Shown in pieces: positions 16,201-25,507 of a stretch of 49,482 bases of DNA. Made by a program: the position numbers and the translations under genes. The stretch is taken from the NCBI GenBank assembly GCA_022564995.1, contig JADFKK010000014.1, forward strand, positions 1 to 49,482, read 5' to 3'. The stretch's first letter is position 1. Every line of letters begins with the position of its first letter. This DNA is from Planctomycetota bacterium. GTDB taxonomy: Bacteria; Planctomycetota; Planctomycetia; Pirellulales; JADFKK01. Under the pieces are notes generated by a model that saw only the letters and a program-made list of their open reading frames with translations, did no database searches and had not been told where the DNA came from.

Positions 16201-19200
16201 CTATTCCTTGGAATTGTGGGAAGACGGCCTGGACGACGACCGCAACCTCAGCTTGGCGGGCATGCCGTCCGAATCAGACTGGGTCCTGCAGGGGCCCTAC
16301 ACCTTCGATCGCTCGTTTACGCGTAACTCGCTTATCTATGAACTGAGTCGTCAGGTCGGCATTTACGCCACGCGGACCCAATTGATCGAGGTGTTCGTCA
16401 ATCAAAACGGAGGTACGATTAGCGGCGGAGGTAATTTCACGGCGGACTACCAGGGCGTCTACGTGCTGATCGAAAAGATCAAACGCGGAGAAGACCGGGT
16501 TGACATTGGCGGGGGCCTCTCTCCGAATTTCCCGGTGGTTGCAGTCGCCGTGGGCGACGACGGCAAATTACTTCAGGGCGACGTCACCGGCGGATTCATG
16601 TTCAAGGTCGACCGGCTCGATCCGGGAGATGGTGGCTTCTTCGCCAGCGGACAGACCTTCGGCTATGTCTACCCGAAGGAAATCGTCATCGAAACCCCGG
16701 CGTGGGACAACGCCGAAAGGTACATCCGCGACTATCTCAACGCCTTTGCCACGGCGCGGAATGCGGCCAATTTCACCCACCCCAGCCTCGGGCTACACTA
16801 TAGCGAATTCATCGACGTGCAGTCGTTCATCGATCATCACATTCTCAACGAATTGATGTGGAACGTCGACGCGTTTCGGCTGAGCACGTATTACAAAAAG
16901 GTCAAGAACGGCAAGATCCACGCCGAGCCAATCTGGGACTTCGATCGATCCGCCGAATCGGATGACGGCCGCGACAACAATCCTCGGAGTTGGTATGGCT
17001 CAAGGTTTTTCGGCTGGTGGAACCGGCTGTTCCAGGACCGAGACTTCGCACAAGCCTGGATCGATCGCTGGACCGAGTGGCGTCGCGACGAGTTCCGTAT
17101 CGAGAACTTGGAAGCGATCAACGAGGTCATGCGCGCGCAATTGGTGCCCGACCTCAACGATCAGAGCTTCGGGCCCGGCGAGAACGACGAACGCCGCTGG
17201 GACCGCGACGCGCGTTTTAGCGGCGGGTTTAACTCCGGCGAACTTAACGGCACCGTGCTGGGCGAAATCAAGCACATGAATGCCTGGTTTGCGGCCCGGG
17301 TGATATGGATCGACGGCAAGTTCCTCGTCGCGCCAACATTCAGCAATGACGGCGGTGAGATCGCCCCCGGCTTCACGCTTAGTATCGATGCACCACGCGG
17401 CACCATTTGGTACACGCTCGACGGGTCCGACCCGCGCGAGCCGGGCGGCGGCGTTTCGGCGCGTGCCTTTGAATACGACGGAAACGACCCGGCAGACATT
17501 GCCCGGCGTCGATTAACCCAAAACACGGTCGTCACCGCGCGCGTGTTCGATGCGAGTTTCAATTCCGACTTCGTCAGCGTCAGCGGCGGCGAGCGCTGGA
17601 GCGGCCTAACCAGCGGCATCTTCACCGTCGACCGGCCGACCCTCACGATTACCGAGATCAACTACAACCCGCAGAATTCGACGAACGAAGAGATTGCCGC
17701 GGGCTTCGCGGACGAGAACCTGTTCGAGTTTGTCGAGATCCACAACTTCGGCAGCACGTCGATCCGTCTCGACGGCGTCGAGTTGACCAACGGCGTGACC
17801 TTCGACTTCTCGCTAGGCAACGTCAGCAGCGTCGCCCCCGGCGAATACATCGTCGCGGTTCGCAACGAAGCGGCCTTCAAGATGCGCTATCCCGGCGTGA
17901 GCGAGAGCAAGATCGCGGGCGTGTTCAGCGGGGCGCTGCGCAACAGCGGTGAGCGGCTCACGCTGGAGAACCAGTTCAGCCAGGAACTGGCCAATTTCCG
18001 CTTTAACGACGGCTGGTTCGACATCACCGACGGCGACGGTTTTACGCTCAGTCGCCGCGACGACGCCGATACGTTCGCCGATCTGGAACTCAAACGATCG
18101 TGGCGGCCCAGCAGCGAACTGTTAGGCTCGCCGGGCGCGGCCGATCCAAAAACCCAGCCCGAGCCCGGGGCGATCGAGATCAACGAAATCCTCACCCACA
18201 CCGACGGCCCGCAAGGGGACTGGATCGAGCTATTGAACACGACCAGCCAGCCGATCAACATCGGCGGTTGGTATCTGAGCGACGAGGGCGACAACCTGCG
18301 AAAGTATCGCTTCCCAGACGGCACGATCATCGGGGCGGGCCAGTTCCTCGTCATCAACCAGTTTGGCGTCGGCGGTTTCGGCGAAAATGCCGTCGACGTG
18401 ACGATCGACCCCAACGGAGGTTCGGGCGCCAAGCCGGGCGCGTTCGGACTGAGCGAACTGGGCGATACGATCCGGCTGACGTCCGTCGACCCCGACCGCA
18501 TTCGCGAAAACATCGACGCGGCGCACGTCTTATCCAACGGCAATCTGCTGATCTCCACCGGCGGGGCGGCAGTGCTCGGCGACAATGCGCTGACCTTCGG
18601 CAACGGCGATTTGATCGAGTACAACCCCGCAACCGGCAATGCGACGTTGTTCTTCTCCGAAAAGAATTTTCTCGTCTTTGACTCGACGTCGATGACCTTC
18701 AACGCTGTCGGAAACGAAGACATCGACGCCGTGTCGATCGATCCGCTGAGCGGGCATTTGATTCTCTCCACCGACGGACCTGCCCTATTGCCGGGCAAGG
18801 TCGGGACACCGCAGGTCACCGACGGGGTGCTGTCGTTCGGCAACGGCGATTTGGTCTCGTATGACTTGGTGACGCGGACCGCCACGCTGTTGCTTTCCGA
18901 GGCCATCTTCGCCGGCGGGAACGAGAACATCGACGCGGTCCATGTGCGCGGCGACGGCAGCCTGATAATTTCGACGGGCGGTCCGGCCACGATCGTCGGT
19001 TTCGAGACGCTGTTCGACGACGGCGATTTGATCGAGATCATCCCGGGCGCCAACGCCAATCTGGCCGAAGGCAATCTCGGCGACGGCGCCAGCGTGAACC
19101 TCTTCCTCAGCGAGACGATTTTTGCGCTTGAAGCGGACAATTTGTTGCCGACCGAAGACATCGACGCGGTCTTCTTGCCGGGTGGCGGAGCAATTACCTT

Positions 19201-21577
19201 CTCGACCAACAGCAACGCCAGCTTCCTCGATCTGCCTGGTTTTAGCTTCCTCAACGGCGACCTTGTAGAACTGACTCCGGGCCCCTCCGCCCGATTGGTG
19301 TTCGAGGAGAATCCGGCCGGCCGCACGACGTTCCTGGGCGATGTGGCCGGTTATCGCGAGCAGGGAAGTTTCGGCGCGGCCGAGCGCGATGTCACGTTTG
19401 GCCTGATTCTCAAGAGCGACGGCACGACCGATTTCACCGCCCAGAGCGTGCCGACCAAGGGCGGCGCCAACGCCGCGCCGAAGGTGGGTCCGGTCGTGAT
19501 CAACGAAATCATGTACAACCCCGTGCTCGGCGAGGTTGAATACATCGAGCTATTGAACATCACCGGCGGAACTGTTTCGTTGTTCGACACGAACAACCCG
19601 GACAATACGTGGCAGTTTACCGACGGGATCAGGTTCGCGTTTCCCACGGGCGCAAGGTCGATTCTGCAAGCCGGCGAGCATGCGCTCGTGTTGCCCAGGC
19701 CGCCGTCGCAGTTTGCCGATTTCGACGCGTTCAAGGACGATTTCCGAGCCAATCACAATGTGCCCGCCTCGGTGGAAATCTTTGGCCCTTACAGCGGATC
19801 GCTCAGCAACGGCGGTGAGGCAGTCGAACTGAGCAAGCCCGGCAACCCCGAACCAGACGGTTTCGTTCCCATGATCCTGGTCGATCGGGTCCGCTACGAC
19901 GATCGCCTGCCTTGGCCCGTGCGGGCCGACGGCGAGCGCAGTTCGCTCAGCCGCAAGGACGCTGCGGCCTACGGCAGCGACGCGATCAACTGGGCGCCCA
20001 GCACGAACGACGGCACGCCGGGCCGCGCCAACATCTCTCTGGACAATTCGCCGCCCTCGGTGCCGGGAAATGTCTCGGCGGTGGTCAACAGCGAAAGCCG
20101 CATTACGGTGAGTTGGGATGCTTCGACCGACGCGCAGACCGGAGTTTCGTTCTATCGCGTGCTCCGCAACGGCCAAGTCGTCGAGCCGAATTTCAACGCC
20201 ACCACCTATGTCGACACCGACGTGGAACCGAACGTGACGTTTTCTTACGAGGTGTCGGCCGTGAACGCCGACGAGTTCGAGAGCGCGCTGAGCAGCTCGC
20301 TGCCGGTTAATATCCTGGCCGTGCCGACGACCGAGGCCACCGAGGTGACCCAGGTCAAGGTCATCTTCGACACGGTGCTTGATGCCGCTTCCGCCACGAA
20401 CACCGCGAACTACATCATCACCGGCCCCAGCGCGGTGACCATCACGGGGGCTTCCGTCGACGCGGAAGGGCGCACGGTAACATTGTTCACCACGCCGCTC
20501 TTGGAAGGATCGAGATATGTGATCCGGATCGAAGATGTCGTCGCCTCGACACCCGGCAGCCAACTCCCCTTCGGAACGCAGGTTAATGTCGACGTGCCCG
20601 ACTTGACGCTGCCGACCATCGACGGCGTTCTCCTACGCGGCAGCAACTGGTCGCAGGAACTGATCGACCGCCTCGAAGCCGACGGGCTGGGCGAGAAAGG
20701 CTTCGCCGTTGCCACCGGTCCCGATCAGTTGAAGACGATCGCCTGGGCCGGCATCGACACGGTCGTCATTCAGTTTTCTGAACACGTAATTATCCGCCAG
20801 AGCGATCTGATCATCACCGGCGTCAACCAGGCCGCCTATCCGTCCAGCGATTTTCAATACGACTCGGGCACGTTCACCGCGACCTGGACGCTGCCGGGCG
20901 CGATTTTAGCCGACAAGCTGGCGTTCAATTTGAAAGATCGCGTTGCCGATCCCGGTGGCAATACGATCGACGGCGATTGGGTTGACGGCGTCTCGACGTT
21001 CCCCTCGGGTAACGGTGTGCGAGAGAGCGACGACAACCTGCGATTCCGCCTGAATGTTCTGCCCGGCGACGTCGACGGAAACGGCGAGGTGGGCCGCAGT
21101 GATCTACTCGCCGCGCTGCGATTGATCGGCCGCGACGCATCGCAAGCGAACTACGACCCGCGCGTCGACGTCAACACCGACGGCCGAATCGACGTCGACG
21201 ACGTGCGCGACTTGCTGCTGCGTCATGCGACCGGGCTGCCCACAGGCAATCCTTCGCCCGCCAACTCGCTGCCGGCCGTGGCCATCGACGAAGTCTTCGC
21301 CCGGGCCGGCGCCGCTGGCTCGCCGGGGGCCGTTGTGGCCGACGTGGCGCTTGAAAGCACATCGCCGCAAACCGCCGAGGACCGCGACTCCCGCCCTGAA
21401 GTGCGGCGCGGTGCCCTCGTCGATTCCAGCGTTGCGGAGCAACCGTTCTCGCGCTTCTCGTCAGCCGGACGACGTACTCGTCGGTTGTCGAGCAGCGCGG
21501 TCGACACGGCGATCGAAGCTGAAACATCGCAGCTGCAGGACCGGACAGCTTCGCGTCGCCGTCGGAATCGGGTATAA
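13289..21577 (+). CDS. Giant LEPR-XLL protein with lamin-tail, CotH and dockerin modules
   Basis: ATG 13289 follows GGAGGAG with ideal spacing. The 2762-residue protein opens with an Arg-rich stretch and the planctomycete LEPR-XLL motif (PLEPRLYLAA, about residue 55). Approximate modules follow: bacterial Ig-like repeats 70-640; lamin-tail (LTD) 645-780; chitobiase-C-like 835-895; CotH-kinase-like 910-1335 (IKWRGSSTQGF, YVLIEKIKRG, PIWDFDRSAESDDGRD); second chitobiase-C-like 1360-1450; LTD 1455-1575 and 1630-1740; four tandem IDAV repeats 1740-2015; LTD 2065-2200; FN3 2255-2345; SbsA-type Ig 2345-2440; a planctomycete pre-dockerin domain; dockerin-like 2592-2655 (DVDGNGEVGRSD, DVNTDGRIDVDD); basic tail. 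CotH-type kinases phosphorylate secreted proteins, but activity here is untested. The protein is probably exported and surface-associated. Confidence 0.9.
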   Translation: MRRRLWNRTRAGLRTGFGQLESWVSSLRGNTARLIAAPASTLRDRQRPAMRAEPLEPRLYLAATVSIAAVAPDPRNAVLDEVSIEFSEPISGFDVGDLILTFDDDARVQTIDLSGVAQLTHVGNQFFTLSNLASLTGADGDYQLTLDVVDSGIKDTQNQPLTFEGTGLGPELITNGSFDVAGGGSNGLTGWSFANGGVIWQEDSPGDGEARITSLHPGTLINEDTPDGAASAKIRQGFTTAPLTTYQVEFDLLTQRVVEEISQTNIKLQVLKGNPASGFLFDVQFSASQNGHQSLEFTTEPDDQGITLQFIANKTARDFTIDNVSVRRLVRGPSIEWTMDVRAPVVSIVPVDPDPRNTALPGVIFTFTESASGLDEPVGGFQLSDLVLRRDGATVPMSGPAQTLTTVDNITFALGGLTSLTNLSGIHSYELTLDAAGSGIQDLASNNLAGGGVASWVIDRIKPVVTIEDQDTLDTTPELRGTVIDHLDASIVITVGGNSFQAINNGDGTWILPDNVISPPLPDGIYNVLVTATDEAGNVGTDSSTNELDIDGIPVVTVDELITSITSPELTGTVNEATATLRLTVNGNTYTPINNGNGTWRLPAERITPPLPEGTYDVALTATDVTNHVGSDSTVDELTIGSTLLISEFMADTEAKDVGGFVPYRDYYYETPDWIELFNFGSLPINLEGWALTDSAGNLDKWQGFGPYDADEPGGDPKPGVTIAAGERLVVFASERDEVAPNGELHTNFKLSNGGEYLALVRPDGQVIHEFAPQFPEQFENISYGFASDGETVGFMATPTPGAPNAALFPAVSRRPTITNAADGTPVSTHAFSDNFSIRLTSTDPGAVIRYTTNGDIPTASSTRATGPISISTSTKLRTISIVPGQIPSKVRSEEFFKVDAGTLAFTSNLPILMIDTFGFISGGLQRPGHMAFFEPNGTTGIASVSDVPTSNSRIGIKWRGSSTQGFAKHPYSLELWEDGLDDDRNLSLAGMPSESDWVLQGPYTFDRSFTRNSLIYELSRQVGIYATRTQLIEVFVNQNGGTISGGGNFTADYQGVYVLIEKIKRGEDRVDIGGGLSPNFPVVAVAVGDDGKLLQGDVTGGFMFKVDRLDPGDGGFFASGQTFGYVYPKEIVIETPAWDNAERYIRDYLNAFATARNAANFTHPSLGLHYSEFIDVQSFIDHHILNELMWNVDAFRLSTYYKKVKNGKIHAEPIWDFDRSAESDDGRDNNPRSWYGSRFFGWWNRLFQDRDFAQAWIDRWTEWRRDEFRIENLEAINEVMRAQLVPDLNDQSFGPGENDERRWDRDARFSGGFNSGELNGTVLGEIKHMNAWFAARVIWIDGKFLVAPTFSNDGGEIAPGFTLSIDAPRGTIWYTLDGSDPREPGGGVSARAFEYDGNDPADIARRRLTQNTVVTARVFDASFNSDFVSVSGGERWSGLTSGIFTVDRPTLTITEINYNPQNSTNEEIAAGFADENLFEFVEIHNFGSTSIRLDGVELTNGVTFDFSLGNVSSVAPGEYIVAVRNEAAFKMRYPGVSESKIAGVFSGALRNSGERLTLENQFSQELANFRFNDGWFDITDGDGFTLSRRDDADTFADLELKRSWRPSSELLGSPGAADPKTQPEPGAIEINEILTHTDGPQGDWIELLNTTSQPINIGGWYLSDEGDNLRKYRFPDGTIIGAGQFLVINQFGVGGFGENAVDVTIDPNGGSGAKPGAFGLSELGDTIRLTSVDPDRIRENIDAAHVLSNGNLLISTGGAAVLGDNALTFGNGDLIEYNPATGNATLFFSEKNFLVFDSTSMTFNAVGNEDIDAVSIDPLSGHLILSTDGPALLPGKVGTPQVTDGVLSFGNGDLVSYDLVTRTATLLLSEAIFAGGNENIDAVHVRGDGSLIISTGGPATIVGFETLFDDGDLIEIIPGANANLAEGNLGDGASVNLFLSETIFALEADNLLPTEDIDAVFLPGGGAITFSTNSNASFLDLPGFSFLNGDLVELTPGPSARLVFEENPAGRTTFLGDVAGYREQGSFGAAERDVTFGLILKSDGTTDFTAQSVPTKGGANAAPKVGPVVINEIMYNPVLGEVEYIELLNITGGTVSLFDTNNPDNTWQFTDGIRFAFPTGARSILQAGEHALVLPRPPSQFADFDAFKDDFRANHNVPASVEIFGPYSGSLSNGGEAVELSKPGNPEPDGFVPMILVDRVRYDDRLPWPVRADGERSSLSRKDAAAYGSDAINWAPSTNDGTPGRANISLDNSPPSVPGNVSAVVNSESRITVSWDASTDAQTGVSFYRVLRNGQVVEPNFNATTYVDTDVEPNVTFSYEVSAVNADEFESALSSSLPVNILAVPTTEATEVTQVKVIFDTVLDAASATNTANYIITGPSAVTITGASVDAEGRTVTLFTTPLLEGSRYVIRIEDVVASTPGSQLPFGTQVNVDVPDLTLPTIDGVLLRGSNWSQELIDRLEADGLGEKGFAVATGPDQLKTIAWAGIDTVVIQFSEHVIIRQSDLIITGVNQAAYPSSDFQYDSGTFTATWTLPGAILADKLAFNLKDRVADPGGNTIDGDWVDGVSTFPSGNGVRESDDNLRFRLNVLPGDVDGNGEVGRSDLLAALRLIGRDASQANYDPRVDVNTDGRIDVDDVRDLLLRHATGLPTGNPSPANSLPAVAIDEVFARAGAAGSPGAVVADVALESTSPQTAEDRDSRPEVRRGALVDSSVAEQPFSRFSSAGRRTRRLSSSAVDTAIEAETSQLQDRTASRRRRNRV

Positions 21578-21613
21578 TAGGCTTGTTGGTACTCGGCCCC
21601 GCGAGATATCGTC

Positions 21614-22378
21614 ATGCCCAGCCCGTTTCCCGGAATGGATCCCTACCTGGAAGATCCGGCGTTTTGGCCGGATTTTCACGCGACGTTTGTCAATTACTGG
21701 CGAGAGGAATTGGCCGCGTGCCTGCCGGATCATTACGAGGCCCGGCTTGACGAGCAAGTCAATCTCGTCCAGATTCCCGCCGAGAAAACCAAGCGAATCC
21801 GCGCCGACGTATCGGTCACGCGGGATGACGCCGTCGGTTCCGCTCCCGGGCCTTCCGCCGTGGTCGCCACGCTCGAGCCGACGACCGTTCCGCTTTTGAT
21901 TGAAGAAGAAATTCGGCACACTTACATCGAGATTCTGCGGCGTCCGGATCGCACCTTGGTCGCGGTGTTGGAACTTCTCTCGCCGGCGAACAAGACGCCG
22001 TTGGGGCAAGGGCAATATCTGGACAAGCGGAACGCCGTGTTGCGACAAGAGGTTCATCTGGTCGAAGTCGATCTGCTGTTCGGCGGCCGGCGTTTGCCGC
22101 TCGACGCGCCGTATCCCGCCGGCGATTATTTCGCCCTGGTGGCCCGCTTCGATCGCCGCTGGAACTGCGACGTCTACGCCTGGAGAGTCCGCGACCGGCT
22201 GCCCACGATTCCGATCCCGCTGCTGCCGGAAGACGGCGAGGTGGGGGTCGACTTGGCGGCCGTCTTCGCCACGGCTTACGAGCGCGGGCGTTACGCTCGC
22301 TCGCTCGACTACGCCGCCGCGGCTCCCATCTCCGCCGAGGCGGAAACGGCCGCTTGGATCGCGCAGAAAGCAAAGTAG
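21614..22378 (+). CDS. DUF4058 family protein
   Basis: The 254-residue protein opens with MPSPFPGMDPYLEDPAFWPD, the hallmark of DUF4058. LVAVLELLSPANK in the middle and a YARSLDYAAAAP tail near the C-terminus are also characteristic. These proteins are abundant in planctomycetes and cyanobacteria; an E-L-L-S-P-x-NK core suggests a PD-(D/E)xK-like nuclease fold, but no activity is established. The length is close to the family norm. A TATAAT at 21573-21578 overlaps the stop of the giant gene and could drive this one, although the -35 is poor. There is no obvious Shine-Dalgarno site; the start is chosen by the family N-terminus. Confidence 0.85.
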   Translation: MPSPFPGMDPYLEDPAFWPDFHATFVNYWREELAACLPDHYEARLDEQVNLVQIPAEKTKRIRADVSVTRDDAVGSAPGPSAVVATLEPTTVPLLIEEEIRHTYIEILRRPDRTLVAVLELLSPANKTPLGQGQYLDKRNAVLRQEVHLVEVDLLFGGRRLPLDAPYPAGDYFALVARFDRRWNCDVYAWRVRDRLPTIPIPLLPEDGEVGVDLAAVFATAYERGRYARSLDYAAAAPISAEAETAAWIAQKAK

Positions 22379-22390
22379 CTGAAATGATTC

Positions 22391-23032
22391 ATGGGTGATA
22401 GCAGCATGGCAAAACCGCACGGTCGCAGTGACGAACTAACGCCCCAGCAGCAGGCCTGCCGAGAGGAGTGGCGGGCGCTGTGTCAGGCGCTGGAGCGCGG
22501 TCAGGTCGAGGAGTTGATCGAGAGTTGCCGAGACAAGTATCAGTTTGCCAAGACGTATCTCGTCTTCGGGCGCGACGTCGAGGCGACTGTCGCCGACGTT
22601 CGCCAGCGCGCCAAGCACGGCAAGTACGCATTCTTCAGCGATCGCGGCATCAACGCCGCGCACATGACGCCCTCGCTGGCCGAACGTATGCTCCGCGATT
22701 GGCAGCACGCGATTGAGTCGAAGCGCGAGCAGGCCGCGCTGGTGTTCCACAGCAAATTCGGCTGCCCGATCAGCGAGTACACCGAAATCGCGCCGCACGA
22801 GGTCAACAAGGCCACCAAGATGAACGCCGCCAAGAGCCTCGTCGACTCCGACGCGGTGATCGAACTGGCCGCGCTGCCCAAGGTGCCGGCCGACGACGGA
22901 GGAGCGAAGGTCACAAGCTCGGACGTGGCGCAGCTCAAGCTGGAGTTGTCGCGCCTGAGGACCGACGTCGACCGGATTCTCGCTCATCTCAGGCTTGAAT
23001 CAGACACGGGAATTGAAGCAGAGAACCGCTAA
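22391..23032 (+). CDS. Unknown 213-residue soluble protein
   Basis: I do not recognise this family. The protein has no signal peptide or membrane segment. It is charged and helical, with an HGKYAFFSDRGINAAHMTPSL segment at about 75-95 and a C-terminal coiled-coil-like stretch (LKLELSRLRTDVDRILAHL). The gene follows DUF4058 by 12 bases and may be co-transcribed with it. ATG 22406 is an alternative start; neither has a clear ribosome site. The TAA stop falls inside CCGCTAATGAACGCTGATG, a single copy of the repeat forming the arms at 2484-2797. It is therefore possible that the native C-terminus was changed by that repeat. Confidence 0.65.
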   Translation: MGDSSMAKPHGRSDELTPQQQACREEWRALCQALERGQVEELIESCRDKYQFAKTYLVFGRDVEATVADVRQRAKHGKYAFFSDRGINAAHMTPSLAERMLRDWQHAIESKREQAALVFHSKFGCPISEYTEIAPHEVNKATKMNAAKSLVDSDAVIELAALPKVPADDGGAKVTSSDVAQLKLELSRLRTDVDRILAHLRLESDTGIEAENR

Positions 23033-23206
23033 TGAACGCTGATGGCCGCAGATTGTTTTCGTTCGTCACCTAAGCGGCGCTGTCCAATGACGCACTGTCA
23101 GCTTGTCCTAGCAGCCTTGGTATTTTCGGCGTTGTGGATACCGCTGCCCAGACCCGGACGATCGACACGGTAATCGACCCCGTGATCGATCGCCCCTCGA
23201 GTCGCC

Positions 23207-23852
23207 ATGCGCGTCACTTGCAGCGACGAGTCGGAACGCGAGTGCGTCGATGTGTTTCAGGATTCATTCGTACAAGAGATGCTGCCGGAGTTGAAGTTCC
23301 ACAGCCATTCGCCGTTTCGCTTGGCTAATCTTGGCGCGCGCTATGAATGGGGCGCCGTGCGGATCGCGGAGCAGCACTTCGCCACGCCGGAAACGACCGC
23401 CGCCTTCAAAGTGCTCGTCGTCAAGATCAACGCCCACGTTTGCCTCGACGATGCTTCAGGCCCGGCGTGCCATTCTCGACATTCAGGACTATGCTCCCGC
23501 GACGCCGACGATGTATCTGGTGGCGCCGGCCGTGACGATCAATCGACCGCAGCGAGACACGGAGGTGCTGTGCGGTGTTTATGTGGCCGACTGCCGGGGC
23601 GAAACGGCCGAGGTGACCTATCGCGGCTTGGGCGACGACCCGGCGGCCTATCGACTAGAGCAACGACACCGGTCGGTCCGCGTGAGCGAGGCGGGAATGG
23701 ACCAGACTCGCACCGCCCGCGCTCATCGCCTGGCCCAAGGCGAGGCCCAAGAGGCCGACGCCCGGGCGATTCTCGAAGAAATGCAGCAGCGGCTCGACTC
23801 GCTCAGCCCCGAGCAAACCCGCCGGGTGATCGAGATGCTGGTTGCAACTTGA
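23207..23852 (+). pseudogene. Frameshifted gene of unknown function
   Basis: The first frame (ATG 23207) encodes a plausible N-terminus, RVTCSDESERECVDVFQDSF, up to KINAHVCLDD near 23455. It then turns into an atypical Cys/Arg/Gly-rich frame. The next frame takes over at about 23440-23460 with MLQARRAILDIQDYAP and continues as good coding sequence to a stop at 23850-23852, ending EQTRRVIEMLVAT. Joined, the two halves give about 214 residues. Either a one-base indel has broken the gene or the assembly has an error. I do not recognise the family. It is the last member of the DUF4058/unknown group and has no signal peptide. Confidence 0.55.
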
Positions 23853-23962
23853 CACGCGGCGCTCTGCCGGCCGATAATTACAGATACCTACCGTGACCGC
23901 AGGGGACAAGCCGGCTTTGGCACGGTCACTAGAATGCAGAACAAACACTCGGAGGTTTTCTC

Positions 23963-25507
23963 ATGCGCTACCCCTGCAGAAATATCGCGATAGTAACATT
24001 CGCCGCTTTGGCTCTGTGCCCTGTCGATGCCTTGCGAGCCGATCCCTGCGGCATGGTGCCGCCAGTCTACGTCGGCGAAGGCGTGCCGATCGTGCGGGTC
24101 GGTGAGCAACGGACGTACGTCTTCTATCACAAGGGCGTTGAATCGTTCGTCATCCGCCCGGGCTTCTCCGGCAAGGTGGCGGAATTCGGCATGTTGATTC
24201 CCTTCCCCGAGCCGCCGGCGATTCGCAAGGTCGACGATGCCATCTTCGAGCACCTCGCCAAGGCGATCGATCCGCCGGAGGTTGTCGTCGATTTGCGTCC
24301 GCAGCCGCCGCGCGCTTTTTTCGCCGGAGGCATGGGCGGCGGTGGTGGCGGATTTGGTGGCGGCGGTATCGCGCTTGCCGTGCCCAAAGACGCCGTCCGC
24401 GTGATCCGCGAGGAGGCGGTTGGCATGTACGAGGTGGCCGTGCTGGCCGCCGGCAGCGCCAAGGCGCTGAAGCGTTGGGTCGACGATCACGGCTACAAAT
24501 ATCCGACCGGCATGGACAAAACCTGCGAAGACTACGTCAAACAGCGGTGGTGTTTCGTGGCGGTCAAGACCAAGGTCGGCCGCTCGTCGGGGGCTGATCC
24601 GAAGCCGGCCCAACGCAAGGTAGACACCCGCCTGCCCAGCGGCGCCACGTTCGATGGCCGCGTGCAGGCGATGGCGTTTCGTTTCCGCTCCGATTCGCTC
24701 GTGCTGCCGATGCGGCTCTCGGCCTTCAACGCCGGCGAGCTGCGCAACGTCGTCTATCTGCTCACCGACGCAGGTATGAGGATTCGCTCGATCCCCGAGG
24801 AATATGTCGTGCGGCAGGTTTCTGGCGAGCAGCTTTACAAGAACGTGACCGGGCCGCTGCCGTTGCGGATCATTGGCGGGCGGGTCTCCGACATCTCGAA
24901 ATCGCGTTGGCGACAACTCGACAAGCAGCGCAATCCGATTCCGCACAACTCTCTGGCCCGCGATCTGTTTGCCAGTGACCTGCTGGCCGTTGCCAGCGGC
25001 AAGCTAATCAGTCCGCACGAGAAGCGCGAGAAGCAGTTGCTCTCGATCGCCGAGCGGCTCGGATTGCGGGGCGGCCAGATCGACGAGCTCAACCGCGGCG
25101 AGGTCCGCCGGCAGCGGCTCGAAGCGGTCAAGTCTTCTTTAGCCGGGTTGAAGCGGATGACGCTCACGGTCATCGACGGTGACTTTCCGCGGGAAGTGAT
25201 CGCCCGAGAAAACCTGAAGTTCGCTGCGTACCGGATGTCGGCCAGGCGGAACAGGCCGATGTTTTACGACGCCAAGAACCTGGGACCGGCGGCGAACATG
25301 GAGGGCATTTTGAAGATCGGCGCGATCGATTATTCCCAACGCAGCGAGTCGAAGTTGGCCGATGCCGATCCACGAGCCGCCGCATCTCAACGATCTGTCT
25401 CGGCCAGCATCATCGCCAGCCTGCTGGTCGTCGGTCTGTTAATCGGTTGGGTTTCTCGACGCTGCGTAGGGCACGCTCCGCGTGCCGCCATCAACTCGCG
25501 CCGTTGA
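23963..25507 (+). CDS. Exported DUF2330 protein with repeat-derived C-terminus
   Basis: The 514-residue protein starts with a signal peptide ending DALRADPCG. Typical DUF2330 stretches follow: DPCGMVPPVYVG, YVFYHKGVESFVIRPGFSG and EFGMLIPFPEPP. A Gly-rich loop lies at about 115-135, and a C-terminal membrane anchor, ASIIASLLVVGLLIGWV, at about 480-497. The architecture suggests a periplasmic or outer-face domain tethered at its C-terminus; the role is unknown. GAGGTTTTC precedes the ATG. The last 14 residues (from CVGHAPRAA) are encoded by a GTAGGGCACGCTCCGCGTGCC repeat, so the native stop was probably lost when the repeat arrived. The gene is convergent with the PQQ-repeat gene. Confidence 0.82.
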   Translation: MRYPCRNIAIVTFAALALCPVDALRADPCGMVPPVYVGEGVPIVRVGEQRTYVFYHKGVESFVIRPGFSGKVAEFGMLIPFPEPPAIRKVDDAIFEHLAKAIDPPEVVVDLRPQPPRAFFAGGMGGGGGGFGGGGIALAVPKDAVRVIREEAVGMYEVAVLAAGSAKALKRWVDDHGYKYPTGMDKTCEDYVKQRWCFVAVKTKVGRSSGADPKPAQRKVDTRLPSGATFDGRVQAMAFRFRSDSLVLPMRLSAFNAGELRNVVYLLTDAGMRIRSIPEEYVVRQVSGEQLYKNVTGPLPLRIIGGRVSDISKSRWRQLDKQRNPIPHNSLARDLFASDLLAVASGKLISPHEKREKQLLSIAERLGLRGGQIDELNRGEVRRQRLEAVKSSLAGLKRMTLTVIDGDFPREVIARENLKFAAYRMSARRNRPMFYDAKNLGPAANMEGILKIGAIDYSQRSESKLADADPRAAASQRSVSASIIASLLVVGLLIGWVSRRCVGHAPRAAINSRR

